From positions 1-64,000 of the forward strand of contig JAKSZP010009312.1 in NCBI GenBank assembly GCA_022478985.1: 64,000 nt of DNA, in the 5' to 3' direction. Within the stretch, counting starts at the first letter, position 1; each line of letters begins with the position of its first letter. The position numbers and the translations under genes were made by a program. Shown here one piece after another: positions 33,580-44,600 of the stretch. This DNA is from Massospora cicadina (lineage: Eukaryota; Entomophthoromycota; Entomophthoromycetes; Entomophthorales; Entomophthoraceae). Under the pieces are notes generated by a model. That model saw only the letters and a program-made list of their open reading frames with translations. It did not search any database and had not been told where the DNA came from.

Positions 33580-35473
33580 ACAACTCTCTTTAACCGCTCA
33601 AAGTCACTTTTAAGCGATTTTAAATTTAAGTTTATTTATCCACAGCCATCTGCCCAAACCTATTCTTTGATGTCCTTGGCTCTGCCGCCTGCCACCCCAG
33701 TGTGGGGCAGCAGTGCACCCCCACCTAGCGTTTTCCGCCCTGCGGGCAAGCGCGTTTAACAGGCTCAAACAGCCCGCCCACTGCTTCCAACCGTTTTGTC
33801 CCCCCACGGGACTTAGCGCTCCACCTGGCACGCATCCACCCTTCTCGCCCCCATCCTCTCGCCCTCCCTCGCTCTGCTATTCGCTATTGCCTCAGAGTGG
33901 ACTATGGGCGTTTGTTCCATATGCCGATAAGGCAATTATTGACCTAGCCACTACAGCCTTTGCGCCAGCTGGCTTTATAGACTTCCGCCCTTTTAAGGGC
34001 TACTTTGACGTTGGGTTCCAATATGAGGAGGATGCTGAAGCGGCAGCACAAACTCCTCTAATTTATAGTAAAACCCCATTCCCACAACCCGTACTCACCT
34101 CCCTTCAGACACCACGCTAGTGGTATCCTTTGCAAATCTCCCATCCCACCTTCCACCCCAGGTTTTGTATGACCAGTTGGTCACAGGGCTCATGGCTTAT
34201 GGCACTCAGCCCAACCTCACCTTTGCCATTCCATCTGGTGTGGAACGCCTTGCTGCTCCTCGTGAAACAGCCACCATCATACCACACCACCCTACCATAG
34301 CCCAACAAATCCCACCCTGCGCTAGTGTGGCTGCAGCGCCTGATCATTTCTTTTGGGCTCAGGTTGATAATGGTAGGCAGATTTGTTCTCTCTGCTTTGG
34401 CCTCGACCATGCAAAAAGAGCATGCCCTAAGGCCAAATCCGCTGCTGTGGCTTCTGAGCCCTCCTCTGGAGGTTCAGTATTGGGCGCTTTGCTGCCCCCT
34501 CCCACCCTCCAATCTCGTTCAGTGGGCCCACATGGAAAATCAGCCCCCCCCCAAAACCTCCATCCTCACTCTCCCACCTAAATCTACGCCAGCCAATCAG
34601 AGCAATGCTTGGACCACCATTTGCACCCAAGCAGCTGCCCATTTGCCCAATCCTACCCAATCAAATTTAAACGCCATTATTCCAGTGAACCAAAATCCAT
34701 GGGATCTATTGGCTGAAACTGACGAATCAGGTAATGTCCTCATTAGTAAGCATACAGGTCAACCTCTCTGCCATGGCGATTATGGTCAGGCAGAATTTTT
34801 CCTTCCCAACATTGATGAAACCCCTACCCCTCGCCATTTTGCTCCTCTACCCAATAAAGCCCCCTTCCAAAGTGACCACCAGCTCGCCTTAGCTGCGGTG
34901 GCCTCTCCTCATTGCCCAAAACTACGCACCGCGGTGGCCCAGTCAGTGGCTCAGCTTCAGCATGGCCTGCCCACCATCTTCTTCCCCCCAACTTCCCTGA
35001 ATCTCCCTGCAGTGACATCTCAAAACTATTTGATATGCTGAAATCGCTGTTATGAATGTCGTAACGCTTGCTGCATTCAACCCCTCATCCAAAATCACCC
35101 GCCACAGTATCTCCCTTTTCACCCAACTTCCTGAAGCCCGCAAAGAAGCTGAAGTTCTCCTCGCAGCTTTTGTTGAAACACTTTCCCATCATTATCTTGA
35201 TGCAGAAGTGGAAAACTCCTACTACGCTGAACTCAGCCCCCACTATGCAGATGCCCCAACGCCCTGGCTCTCTGCTCTGATCTGGTACTATAACTAACAC
35301 CCCTTGATCGAGGTGGCTTTTTTCTGAAAACCAACCCCCTGACCCCTCCTCACCCTCTGCCATGGTGGGTTAAGCAGTTTCTGCTTCCCACCTGGTTAGT
35401 AGTTTGTTTTGCCATTTTGAGTGTTGTGATCAGTACTGTCCCCCCTGGTCGGCACAGCTTGAATAAATCGAAT
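33580..35473 (+). mobile_element. GOR-3, best-preserved gag-only retroposon
   Basis: 1,894 bp, GC-rich compared with its surroundings. The family start ACTCTCTTTA is at 33,583. It ends with the tail CTGTCCCCCCTGGTCGGC (35,436-35,453), then TTGAATAAATCGAAT. A 14-bp duplication, TGAATATGATCAAG at 33,566-33,579 and TGAATATGACCAAG at 35,474-35,487, differs by one C/T. It lies inside the RNase H of Gypsy-C. There are no LTRs, no terminal inverted repeats and no RT. With GOR-1 it defines both ends of the family. Confidence 0.88.
33670..35297 (+). pseudogene. GOR-3 gag-like ORF with intact CCHC zinc knuckle
   Basis: The start ATG at 33,670 gives MSLALPPATPVWGSSAPPPS. The ancestral frame is about 540 codons, now in several frames (shifts near 33,740, 34,115, 34,550 at a run of C, and 35,040). 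Order of segments: Pro/Ser-rich N-terminus; signature AGFIDFRPFKGYFDVGF (33,968-34,020); QVLYDQLVTGLMAYGTQPNL (34,160-34,220), which resembles the LINE ORF1 segment at 48,330-48,415; zinc knuckle CSLCFGLDHAKRAC (34,384-34,425), a perfect C-x2-C-x4-H-x4-C; Pro-rich linker; QNPWDLLAETDESG near 34,690; C-terminal block SPHYADAPTPWLSALIWYYN ending at 35,297. Likely an RNA-binding, particle-forming ORF1-type protein; the function is inferred from the knuckle and LINE ORF1 similarity only. Confidence 0.78.
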
Positions 35474-38100
35474 TGAATATGACCAAGCCATCTATGACAA
35501 GGAGATGCTGAAGATTTTTTTGACTTTGAAACACTAGAGTCAGTACTTGCATGGGATGAAGCACCCTGTGAAGATTATGACGAATTATAAGAACCTGACA
35601 TACTTCTTTATTTATGTGCAGAAAAAAACTAGCAGCAAATCTGATGGGTCATTATTATAATAGACTTGATCTATAAATAAGTTATAAGCCTGGGAATGTT
35701 AATGTGGTTCCAAGACCTAATCCTAACGGCCTGATACAGCTTCTAATGAAGAGTAAATCATGGAGTATGATACATAATGATTAAAATATGGAACTCAGTG
35801 GTTTATCTCTCTCACCTCATTCCAGTGGCATGACTGGCTGAGATCTTGGAGGCCCAGAAACCCATTGCATTTTGTTGATGTGTGAAAGCCATTATGAGCC
35901 AAAACTTGAATAGTATTTATTACCAGAAGCAATGTACCCTGATAAAAAACTTAATCTATTGTAAGTGGTACATTTATATGCCTGAGGGACAACAAAATAC
36001 TGCTAATGTTGTGTGAATACTATGGCTTAGGATTGACTGGACACCCTAGACAGAATGTATAGTGACACTCATTGAAAAAACTATTGCTAGCCTGGGTTAA
36101 TAGCGATGTAATCAAGTACCTGGAAAGTTGTGAAATTTGTGGGTGTATTAAGATCTTTAGAAGGCACCCAGACGGCCAGTTGGAGTCTTCAGAATTTTCA
36201 AGATCCTTAATATTCAGTTTACATTAATTTAAATAGTGGAGATGTCCAATCCCAGGGTTACAATGCAGCTTTGGTGGCAATTTACCAGTTCAAAAAGTTG
36301 GCTCACTTCATCCCCACTTAACAGCATCATAAATAAGAAGACAGTCCACATTTTCATCAATAATGTATCCTTGCATTTATGAGACACTAAAAAGTGTTCT
36401 TAGACATAGGCCCATGGTTCACTTTACATTTTAGAAAGTAACTTAAGTCAGACCGTGGAAACAAGTTATGCCTGGCACCGCGTATCAACCATAAACAGAC
36501 AGACAAACTGAACAGTACAATCAGGTGCTGAAGCAGAATTTAAGGTGCAACGTGAACTCTGAACAAGATAACTGGTATGAGTTGATACCAATGGTCCAGA
36601 CCATGCTACGAAAAACTAGAACATGCTTTTATCAGAATGGCAATATTTAGAGCTAAGTATGGCCAAGTGAGTTGAGAGCCACTGCTGGCTATTGAGCGGA
36701 TAAACCACCAGGAAGAGACTTTCTATAGGAAATTATAAGGATTTCCAATGCCTTCTATACTCATTCTTATCTAACTTCCTCCATCCCTACGCTGCCTAGT
36801 GGTTTGTATGTTGAGATAATTAGGTTCTTGACTTAAAAATACATCAATTCGCCCACCAAAATGTCAGATTTTACTTTACGTAAGTTTATCCATACAGCTA
36901 CCATATTTACCAAATTATCAATTGGTTAGATCCTCCTATTTTACAAATTTCACTTCCATTACTACTTTAATTTACATATTAATATTTTTTGATTTTACTA
37001 TAGCTTTAAATTTTTGACATCAATTTCAATCCTCTCAGTTCCTCAATATCCCTTTACATTATTCTGATAATAACTGCCAATCAAGTGCTGGCTTTTAATG
37101 GTAAAGCGCGTCTCAAATAGAAATCTTTGAGATAATTAATAAAGTTTGGATTAGGGAGAACCTAATCATGACATGCCTCAGCATCTTGCCCAAACCCAGA
37201 CACTTATGACCGTATTGCAATTCTGATTTTTTTCTCCTAAACAACTGCAGAGAACCGCAACCTAGGAGGGGTTCAGAACCCAAGATTAGCACATAACAAC
37301 ATAGTATATTACCTTTATTTAGGTTTGTGCCCTTTAAGCTTAGGGCACTGGCCTACTTTGTTTTTTCCATCTTTTTATTACTAACTTTGCTGTTACAATT
37401 TTTAATACGCTTTTTGTTTTTAAAAGTCAACTCTGTGCATCATGATGAACATTGCGGCCAACATGCACCCAAATATATGGCTGAAACATTGTCATATAGA
37501 TGGTCTTGAAGGCATACTACTCCTAGCTGTTTGGTGCCTTGGGTGGTTCCACGGTACTTTGAAGCTAAGTCCAAAGAAATTAAGGCTCTTCTATGGTCCT
37601 TAAAAATCCATAATACTCATGCAATATTACTAGCCAACTAAACTTAAGCATTTATAGACAAGAAGGGATTTACAGATATAAAATAAATTTGATAAGGGGT
37701 TAAAGTTGGTAGTAAGTTTATCTGGATGCTTGTAAAGTTTCATTGGATGTACCATATCAGAAACTAGCCCATAGGCGTGAAAACCATATTAAAGAATATA
37801 ATGAAAGACTTCTATCAGGTGGAACTACCTGAAGGATGGAAGATTTATGATTTTCATTGATCTCTCTTGTGCAAAAATAATATAATTCTCTTATCTCATC
37901 ATAGATAAAAGACGCTCTCTGATTGATGGTCCATGTCCAGAATATGAGGTAGAGGTTATCACTGGTAGACATAGATATGCTGGACAAATGCAAATTCTGG
38001 TTAGGTGGGCAGGCTATCACAAAAAAGTGCGCATATGAGACTGAGTATAATCTGAAAAACAATGTAAAGCTGGTAAAAAGATGTAAAAAGAAGGCCTAAT
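35474..38100 (+). pseudogene. pol: Gypsy-C RNase H end, integrase and chromodomain remnant
   Basis: Continues from the GOR-3 insertion: EYDQAIYDKEMLKIF (35,475), SQYLHGMKHPVKIMTNYKNL (35,530-35,600), typical of the RNase H connection. Integrase: finger remnant CEICGCIKIFRRHPDGQLES near 36,135-36,185 and core end TDRQTEQYNQVLKQNLRCNV (36,495-36,555) with the catalytic Glu, followed by NWYELIPMVQTML. A chromodomain lies near 37,945-38,060: YEVEVITGRHRYAGQMQILV then RWAGYH. A chromodomain at the integrase C-terminus is the hallmark of chromoviruses and would bind modified histone tails to direct integration. Very decayed; the stretch 36,660-37,900 retains little recognisable coding. Confidence 0.75.
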
Positions 38101-38129
38101 AGATAGCTTCAACATGTTGAAGTGTAGTG

Positions 38130-38377
38130 TCTGGGCAGATCTTAAAGGAAATTATCCCAGAGATTATGATATTAAATTGTAAACCAGCAGATTTGCTTTA
38201 TACTAAAGACAATTAGTTGTATACAAAAGTTTAATGACAAATAAATTACTTGATCCCTAACCAGCTCCAATGTTTTGCATAGGCTTCATTTCCAGCCCTC
38301 CTGAGAATAATACCACCTCATTAAAAGACTAAAGCAGATTAATGTGTTGTAAAATAATATGTACCTCAGGTTGATTT
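38130..38377 (+). repeat. 3' LTR of Gypsy-C, first part
   Basis: Matches 28,070-28,310. It is interrupted at 38,377 by Chromo-1, with GATTT (38,373-38,377) and GATCT (44,341-44,345) as the target duplication; the LTR continues at 44,346. Confidence 0.68.
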
Positions 38378-39241
38378 TATCATGGTTTTATAATGACATC
38401 AAACTTGGGACCAACGTTAGAAACAAAGATGCTTGCAGGGAGGCCAAGAAGGTGAAGTTAGCAGGCCTCCCTGACCTCAAGCATACCATAGACCAACGCT
38501 GGGTGAAGGCTAAATATGCCCAAGTTGGTCCTATGGAAGCAAGCTAAGTTTGACCCTGTATGAGAGGAGGGGCACTAAAACAAACTAGATTTATTACGAC
38601 TGAAAATAGTTCAATTCAGTTTTTTTGTGAACGGGGTTTCAAAACCATTCAGTTTTTGAACTATCCAGCTCAGGTCAGCCATTTTTACAATCAATCACCC
38701 AATTTTGGTCAATTACTCAATAAAGCATTTTGCCCAATGGAAGTGCCTATTGGAGCACCTCATCTTAGACCCACTTCCCTCAATTGATTGTTTTCCCAAA
38801 AAATCCCTTAAATTTCACATGTTGAGACCAATCTCCTTTGTTGGTCGACTTTCTCCCCATAGATAAAATTCCTCGCTAAGTACACCATTTCCCATATTTA
38901 TGTTATCTTGGATGATCCTGTGCGTGGACCTCTTCGCAGAGGTCTCACACTATTTTAACCTTTCTATTATAAATATGATTAAATTATCCCCTGGTGCACC
39001 GTTAGCCAACCCAGGTTCCCTCCAATATGGCTCACCTATCTCCTCCTACTCAGTGCACTGCGTCATTTTTGGTTGGTTACTTATTCTAATGATCGCCCTC
39101 CCCTCCACAAGTTATTATTGCTCAAGCACCCTCTGCTGGGCTCTTGTAATTTTTCTTCTAGCGAATATTTTCCTTGTGCTGGCTCTGTGCATCGTGCACT
39201 TTCATAGTGGAAACAGGAAAATTATAGACACTATCTTGACA
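38378..39241 (+). repeat. 5' LTR of Chromo-1
   Basis: The terminal TGTCA has become TATCA. The first 170 bp carry a coding-like stretch ending in a stop at 38,545-38,547 (GLPDLKHTIDQRWVKAKYAQ). A 6-7 bp stem with loop occurs at 38,927-38,944. A TATA-like and polyadenylation-like region, CATAGATAAAATTCC, is near 38,858. The frame 38,900-39,517 (205 codons) runs through the LTR into the leader and is probably fortuitous: it is hydrophobic, and its partner frame in the 3' LTR is broken. Confidence 0.92.
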
Positions 39242-39690
39242 TTAGTTGAACAACTCCTTAATTTTGTGTTCATGAAAATTTTCTGTGTGGGACTTTCACA
39301 AAGCGTAAATGATGTGCGCCAGCTGTGGGCTTTGGCTGTGGTCAGCTTCTCCAATGTTTCTGTTTTTTTTCAAAGGTTGGAGCATCTCAGCGTTATTTTG
39401 ATTGCCTCTAAATGGAAAGTACCCTCCCTCTATGTTTGTACCTTGTTAATACAGACGCTTTGTGGTCCAGAAGTCATGACTCCCCAACTTTCACCAAAAT
39501 TTACACAATCTATATAAATGGGTTTTACTTCAGCAGCATGTTCATATGGTGCTGGCGGAATTTTTGCAGATGGGCCTGGGTGTGTTGGCCTTGAATAATG
39601 TCAGAAAATCCGTTGCTCTCATAGGAATAGGGTCATTCAATTCTAAAAAACGCATTTTTAAATGGAAATACCATATATACCTCAGAACCA
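39242..39690 (+). other. Chromo-1 leader, no recognisable gag
   Basis: About 450 bp between the 5' LTR and the first protease-linked frame. No TGG-type PBS was found next to the LTR; the first bases contain the palindrome AGTTGAACAACT. No capsid or zinc-knuckle motif was seen in any frame. Confidence 0.5.
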
Positions 39691-39693
39691 TAT

Positions 39694-42600
39694 TTGCTCT
39701 CTTATGGCTCAGAGATGGAATCTACTACTGTGTATCAAATCATCACAGACGACCACCGTTTGACCTCTACTATGATTCACAGCATACAGGATGATGAAAA
39801 GGAGCTGCGTTTACAATATCAAGATGTTTATGCCCCTGCTGAAGATATGGTGGGATATCTGGCCTCAGTAGTAAGAGTGGCCAAATATTCCTCACCATTA
39901 TTTGATTCTAAGACATACCAGGGTGACATGTTTATGCCAGATGAAGAGTTTGAAGGTGATGTACTGGCGTTTTCTGACTTAAATAAAAACCATTCGGGAT
40001 ATTTTATACTGACTACTACCCTTTCATCCCCTTCAGGGAAATTTAGCACCACTATTCTGATGGATACTGGCACCTCTGAAAACTTAATGGATCAAGGCCT
40101 AGCGACTACCTGGAGCTGAGTTGCTTTGCCAGGTGGTGTGATTAAGGGAGGGGCGTCCCAAGGTATTCCCACTCTGAATATTAGGAGGACAGTGGACTAT
40201 CAGGTTGGCAAGTACCACTTGTTGGATCACTTACAGGCTATCAAAAACCTTTTGTAACCTATCATTTTGGGTGCGGAGTGATGGCTGAAGTTTGACGTCC
40301 AAACCAACTTGAAAGAGAATACCATATCCCTCACATTAAAGAATGTTTGCACCCTAGTTGTTCCTTTGTCTGAGGCTAACGTCCAGGGCGAATTGCCCTA
40401 ATGGCCCCACCTTCACACCCTTAGCCTTGCCCCTATGCTGAAGCCCACCATGGAGGTTCCCCTACCTTCTTGTTTGGAGGGTTGGAATCTTCCTTTGATG
40501 CAGCATCAGCTAACGCACTAACTGATTACTCTGAGTTTAATTGTGAGTTCAGACTCACTGTGGTTCTGGTGCGTATATCTTTCCCCATTTATCCATTGAC
40601 TTTCTGGGATGAAGAGGCATTATATGTGTGGGTGAAGGAGCAGTTATCCAAAGGCGCAATTTTTCCATGTATCTCCCCTGTTTGCTCCCCACTTCTCCTG
40701 ATGAGAAGTCTGATGGTACTCTAAGCCCATGCATAGACTATGGGAACCTCAACAACGTCGCGTACCAGATTTATATCCCCTCCTTTGGATTCTCAGATTG
40801 CGCGCTATGTGGAGAAGGCAAAGGTCTTTTCCAAGCTGGATTGCCTCAATGCGTTCAATCAGATTCAGATTAAAAAGGGACAAGAATTTTTACCGCATTC
40901 CGTACCAGAAAAGGAATTTTCCAGTTTTGGGTCATGCCCTTTGGGCTTAAGAATGCACATACTATCTTCCAACGTCATATAGATGCGGCCTTGGGGCCTG
41001 TTGGGTGTGTGCGCAGTGGCTTACATGAATGATATTATGGTGTTTTCTCCTAATCATAATCCCATGCGGTACACCTTTGGAAAGTGGTGAAGAGGTTAAG
41101 GGCAGCTAGCCTTACGCTATTGATCAGCAAGTGTGAATTATTTAAGTTCCAGGTCACTTTTCTGGGAAACGGCGTGTCTGACAAAGGACACTTGATAACA
41201 CCAGACAAGGGAAAGGCTATTCGTGAGTGGCCCACCCCCACTTCAGTCAAGGAAATGAGGAGCTTTTTGGGGACGTGTATATTCCTCAAGAAGTTCATGA
41301 CCAATCTTTCCAAGGTGGCAGCACCCTTTATATAAGGCTAGCAGTGCAAAGGTGCTTCAGTGGTTCCCCATTTTGGAGGATGCTTTCCAAGAAGTGAAGT
41401 GCACCCTGATGTCCACGTCTATCCTTCGCCATGTCAAACCTTCAAAAGAGTTCATTGATTCTACTGATGCCTCCAACTTTGCCATAGCGGCTGCCTTGTT
41501 ACAAGTAGGCAAAGATGTGATAGAGCATCCGGTGGGATATTTTTATAGAAGAAATGTCTCTGCCTGAGTTGAATTATGCCGATTATGACAAAGCGTTACT
41601 AGCAGTGGTGGATTCTCTGACTTATTGAATTCACCACTTGCATGGCTCCTCCCAACCTTTCCATGTATGTACAGATCACCAGGCCTTGCTGTACTACTGT
41701 GCCCCTCATGTTCTAACCCTACGGCAGACCCATTGGCATGAGACCCTTGCCAATTTGCATTTTCTTACGAGTTCATCAAGGTCCTGGAATGGTTTGGCGG
41801 ATGCTTTGAGCCGCAACCCTGCTTTAGCTCCTGATCCAAAGGAGGTAAAGGTTCATAACACCCAGTTGATAATTCCACTGGGTAAGAATTTATCTCAACA
41901 TACCGCTTCCTCATCCAACATGCCAGCGCTGGCACCTCTGGAAAATGTGGAGTAAACCAGTATGTTCAGAAATGTAGTCCTTTCTCAGTCGCTCAGCCAA
42001 ATATACTATAGTACTTACTAAGAGAGCTTTAAATTAAAAGGATTTATCCAGGGGTTATCATGTAAAGGATTAGATGTTGTGGTTTCAGGGGCGCCTATGG
42101 GTTCCTGCTGGACCACTGCGCCTGGAAATAATATGGGACCATCATGATGGACTCACCGTTGGTCATCCTGGAAAGCAAAGATCAGGAGTTAATAGAACGC
42201 ACCTATAATTGGAAGGGCTTTCCTGCTCAGGTGGGATGGTATTGTAAAGAGTGCTTGATCTTCAATCAAATGAAACTAAATTGTCAACCTTTAGCGGAGT
42301 TGTTGGTACCAGTCCAGAAGGCTGAAGGGCCCTGTACTTCCCTATTGGTGGTCATTCATTGTGGATTTAACTGTCTTTGATGGTTATGATGCCATCATGG
42401 TGGTGGTGGACCGTTTCACGAAGTTTTCCCACTTTATTCCTTGAAGAACTACAATAACCACGCCTGAGATGGATTGGCTCTTTGTCACTCAAGTGTTTGC
42501 GCTTCATGGGGTTCCCCAAGAAATTATCAGTGACTGGGGGCCCCAGTTTACCTCCATCTTTTGGGAAGAGTTGTTTAAGACTCTTCAGATTCGCCTCTGC

Positions 42601-43384
42601 CATTCAACTGCCTATCACCCCCAATTAGATGGGTAGACTGAATGAGTGAACCTTTGCTTGGAACAGTTCCTGCGGTGTTACACCGCCATGGATCATTCAG
42701 GTTGGGCTCTCACCTTCCTATGGCCCAATTTAACTACAACAACACTTTGCATTCTTTGATTAGTTGTTGCCTTTTTTTGCCAACTATGATTTTAACCGCC
42801 TTTAACATGGAGCACAGCTGTGGATCTAAAGTTGAAGCAGTGGTGGACTTTGACAAGATTATCAAGAAGGTCCACCAGGGGGTTTCCACAAGATTGGAGG
42901 CGACATTGCAAGTTTATAATGAGAATGCTGATGGTAAGCGCCAAGTGGGTCCAGTGTACAAGGAAGGGGATCTCGTGATGTTTAATGCTCGTAACATCCC
43001 TATAAAGAAGCCATGCAAAAAGCTGTGACCAAAGAGGATTGGCCTTTACCGCGTTGTTAGAAAGGTGGTCCATGTCTCATACCAGTTAGATATTCTCTCT
43101 ATGTTTTAATTAGTTTCTATCTTTCATGAGAGCAAATTGACGTTGTTTGAGGGCCCCCATCAGAGACTCTTGAGGCTTATCTCGTGGATGTGGCTCCAGA
43201 GTGGAAAGTGGATGAAATAGTAGCCTCCCGCCGTGTTAAAAAGAGACCTGAGTACCTGGTATTTTGATAGAGATTTGATGCTGCAGAGAATAGTTGGGTC
43301 CCAGCGTGTGACTGTGTGCATGCCCAAGATCTGATTGAAACTTTCCATAAGCGTTGCCCCCAGGCCTCTGGATCTCACCCAACC
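39694..43384 (+). pseudogene. pol: Chromo-1 pol remnant: protease, RT, RNase H, integrase, chromodomain
   Basis: Protease: ILMDTGTSENLMD at about 40,054-40,092, catalytic DTG intact, at the end of a 141-codon frame. RT from about 40,590: IYPLTFWDEEALYVWVKEQL, FSKLDCLNAFNQIQIKKGQE (40,830-40,890), then the catalytic box AYMNDIMVFS at about 41,020-41,048, where the first Asp of the usual DD is Asn. RNase H: STDASNFAIAAALLQVG near 41,460 and TDHQALLYYC near 41,673. Integrase: FDGYDAIMVVVDRFTKFSHF (about 42,376-42,435), IISDWGPQFTSIFWEEL (42,524-42,575) with the second Asp, and the Glu at 42,635 (TE after a stop). Chromodomain: EIVASRRVKKRPEYLVF, two stops, then AAENSWVPACD to about 43,384. It is less decayed than the other gypsy elements here but broken in every domain. 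Confidence 0.9.
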
Positions 43385-43444
43385 TGACCGTTGCCACAAT
43401 GATTTTGGCCACAGCCCACAAGAACTTTTCCCTAGTGCAAGCCC

Positions 43445-43482
43445 CTGGAGGGGGGTTGATACCTGGATGGAAGAGAGGGTAA
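43445..43482 (+). promoter_or_regulatory. Polypurine tract of Chromo-1
   Basis: Purine-rich GGATGGAAGAGAGGGTAA ends at 43,482 directly before the LTR start TGTCATGG. A second purine block, GGAGGGGGG, is 30 bp upstream. Confidence 0.8.
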
Positions 43483-44340
43483 TGTCATGGTTAAATGACA
43501 TGTTAGTGGGGACCAACTTTAGAGACAAAGATGCTTCCAGGGAGACCAAGAAGTTGAATTTAGCAGGCCTCCATGACCTCAAGCATACCATAGACCAACG
43601 CTGGGTGAAGGCTAAATATGCCCAAGTTGGTCCTATGGAAGCAAGCGAGGTTCAGCCCTGTATAAGAGGAAGGGTTAAAATGGACTATCTTTATTATGAC
43701 TGAAAACGATTTGCATCAGTTTTTGGGTAATAGGGTTTCCAACCCCATTTGATTTTTGCACTATTCAGCTCAGGTTGGCCATTTTTACAATAAATCACCC
43801 AAGTTCAGTTATTTACTTAATATAGCATTTTGCATGATGGAAGCATGAGCCTATTGGCGCGCCTCAGCTTAGACCCACTTCCTTCAATTGATTGTTTCCC
43901 AAAAAATTCCCTTAAATTTTACATGTTGAGACCAATCTCCTCTGTTGGTCGACTTTCTCCCTATAAATAAAATCCCTCGCCAAGTACACCTTTTCCCACA
44001 TTTCTGTTATCTTGGATGATCCTGTGCGTGGACCTCTTCATGGAGGTCTCACGCTACATTAACCTTTCTATTATAAATATGATTAAATTATCCCCTGGTG
44101 CACCATTGGGTCACCATGATTCCTCTAACCTGGCTCACCTATCCCCTCCTACTCAATGCATGTCGTTTTTGGTTGGTCACTTATTCTAATGCTCGCCAAC
44201 CCTCCTCAAGTTATTGTTGCACAAGCACCCTCTGCTGGGCTCTAGTAACTTTTATTATAGCAACTAGTTTCCTGGTGCTGTCCCTGTGCATTATGCACTA
44301 CCACGCTGGAAACAGGAGAGTTATAGACACTCTCTTGACA
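43483..44340 (+). repeat. 3' LTR of Chromo-1
   Basis: 858 bp, TGTCATGG to TCTCTTGACA. The leading coding stretch (43,483-about 43,645) is open and continuous with an upstream frame from 43,335. The hairpin is at 44,031-44,048 and a TATAAATAAAATCC block at 43,971. The terminal 10 bp, CTCTTGACA, are shared with the solo LTR. Confidence 0.93.
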
Positions 44341-44345
44341 GATCT

Positions 44346-44600
44346 TTTGTTAAAATTTAGCGGTCAATAAATTTATAGGTGATTGCAAAAACATCTAGAT
44401 TTCTGATATATTCATCCTTTTTTCTACATGTCACCCACATAAATATTCCCAAAATAAATCCCTCCTGATGCAAGCTGAATATACTCTATTTCTTGCTGTG
44501 ACCCTGGTAAACCCTTTTTTTAGGAACGTGAAGACATCATCACAATTTTCATTCATTACAACAAAACTATTACATCTCAGTACTTCTGGTTTCTTGGCCC
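44346..44600 (+). repeat. 3' LTR of Gypsy-C, second part
   Basis: Resumes after Chromo-1: TTGTTAAAATTTAGCGGTCA with AATAAA against 28,315 ATTAAAAATTTATGTCAATAA, and GAAGACATCATCAC at 44,528 against GTAGACATCAACAC at 28,502, ending near AGTACTTCTGG. Confidence 0.65.

Larger units (their letters stand above)
38378..44340 (+). mobile_element. Chromo-1, LTR retrotransposon of the chromovirus type
   Basis: 5,963 bp with LTRs of 864 bp (38,378-39,241) and 858 bp (43,483-44,340), termini T(G/A)TCA...TGACA, a polypurine tract and 5-bp flanks GATTT/GATCT (one C/T difference). The interior reads protease, RT, RNase H, integrase, chromodomain on the plus strand. It lies in the 3' LTR of Gypsy-C. The interior upstream of the protease is too short for a normal gag and no zinc knuckle was seen. 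A solo LTR of the same family is at 50,688-51,580. Confidence 0.93.
28040..44600 (+). mobile_element. Gypsy-C, chromodomain Ty3/gypsy element with three nested insertions
   Basis: A plus-strand element. 5' LTR about 28,040-28,576; internal sequence with RT (32,870-33,579), RNase H, integrase and chromodomain (35,474-38,100); 3' LTR split into about 38,130-38,377 and 44,346-44,600. TRIM-1 (29,114-31,782), GOR-3 (33,580-35,473) and Chromo-1 (38,378-44,340) are inserted in it, each with its own TSD. The LTR pairing rests on shared blocks such as CCTCCTGAGAA (28,234 and 38,299), GACTAAAGCA/AACTAAAGCA, CAGGTT, TCAATAAA and the AGTACT-CTGGT end. Confidence 0.75.

Noticed and set aside
38900..39517. 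A 205-codon membrane-protein-like frame
   Set aside because: It runs through the 5' LTR and leader of Chromo-1 and is hydrophobic only because of T/C-rich LTR sequence. The homologous LTR at 44,000-44,340 does not keep the frame and the solo LTR does not support it.
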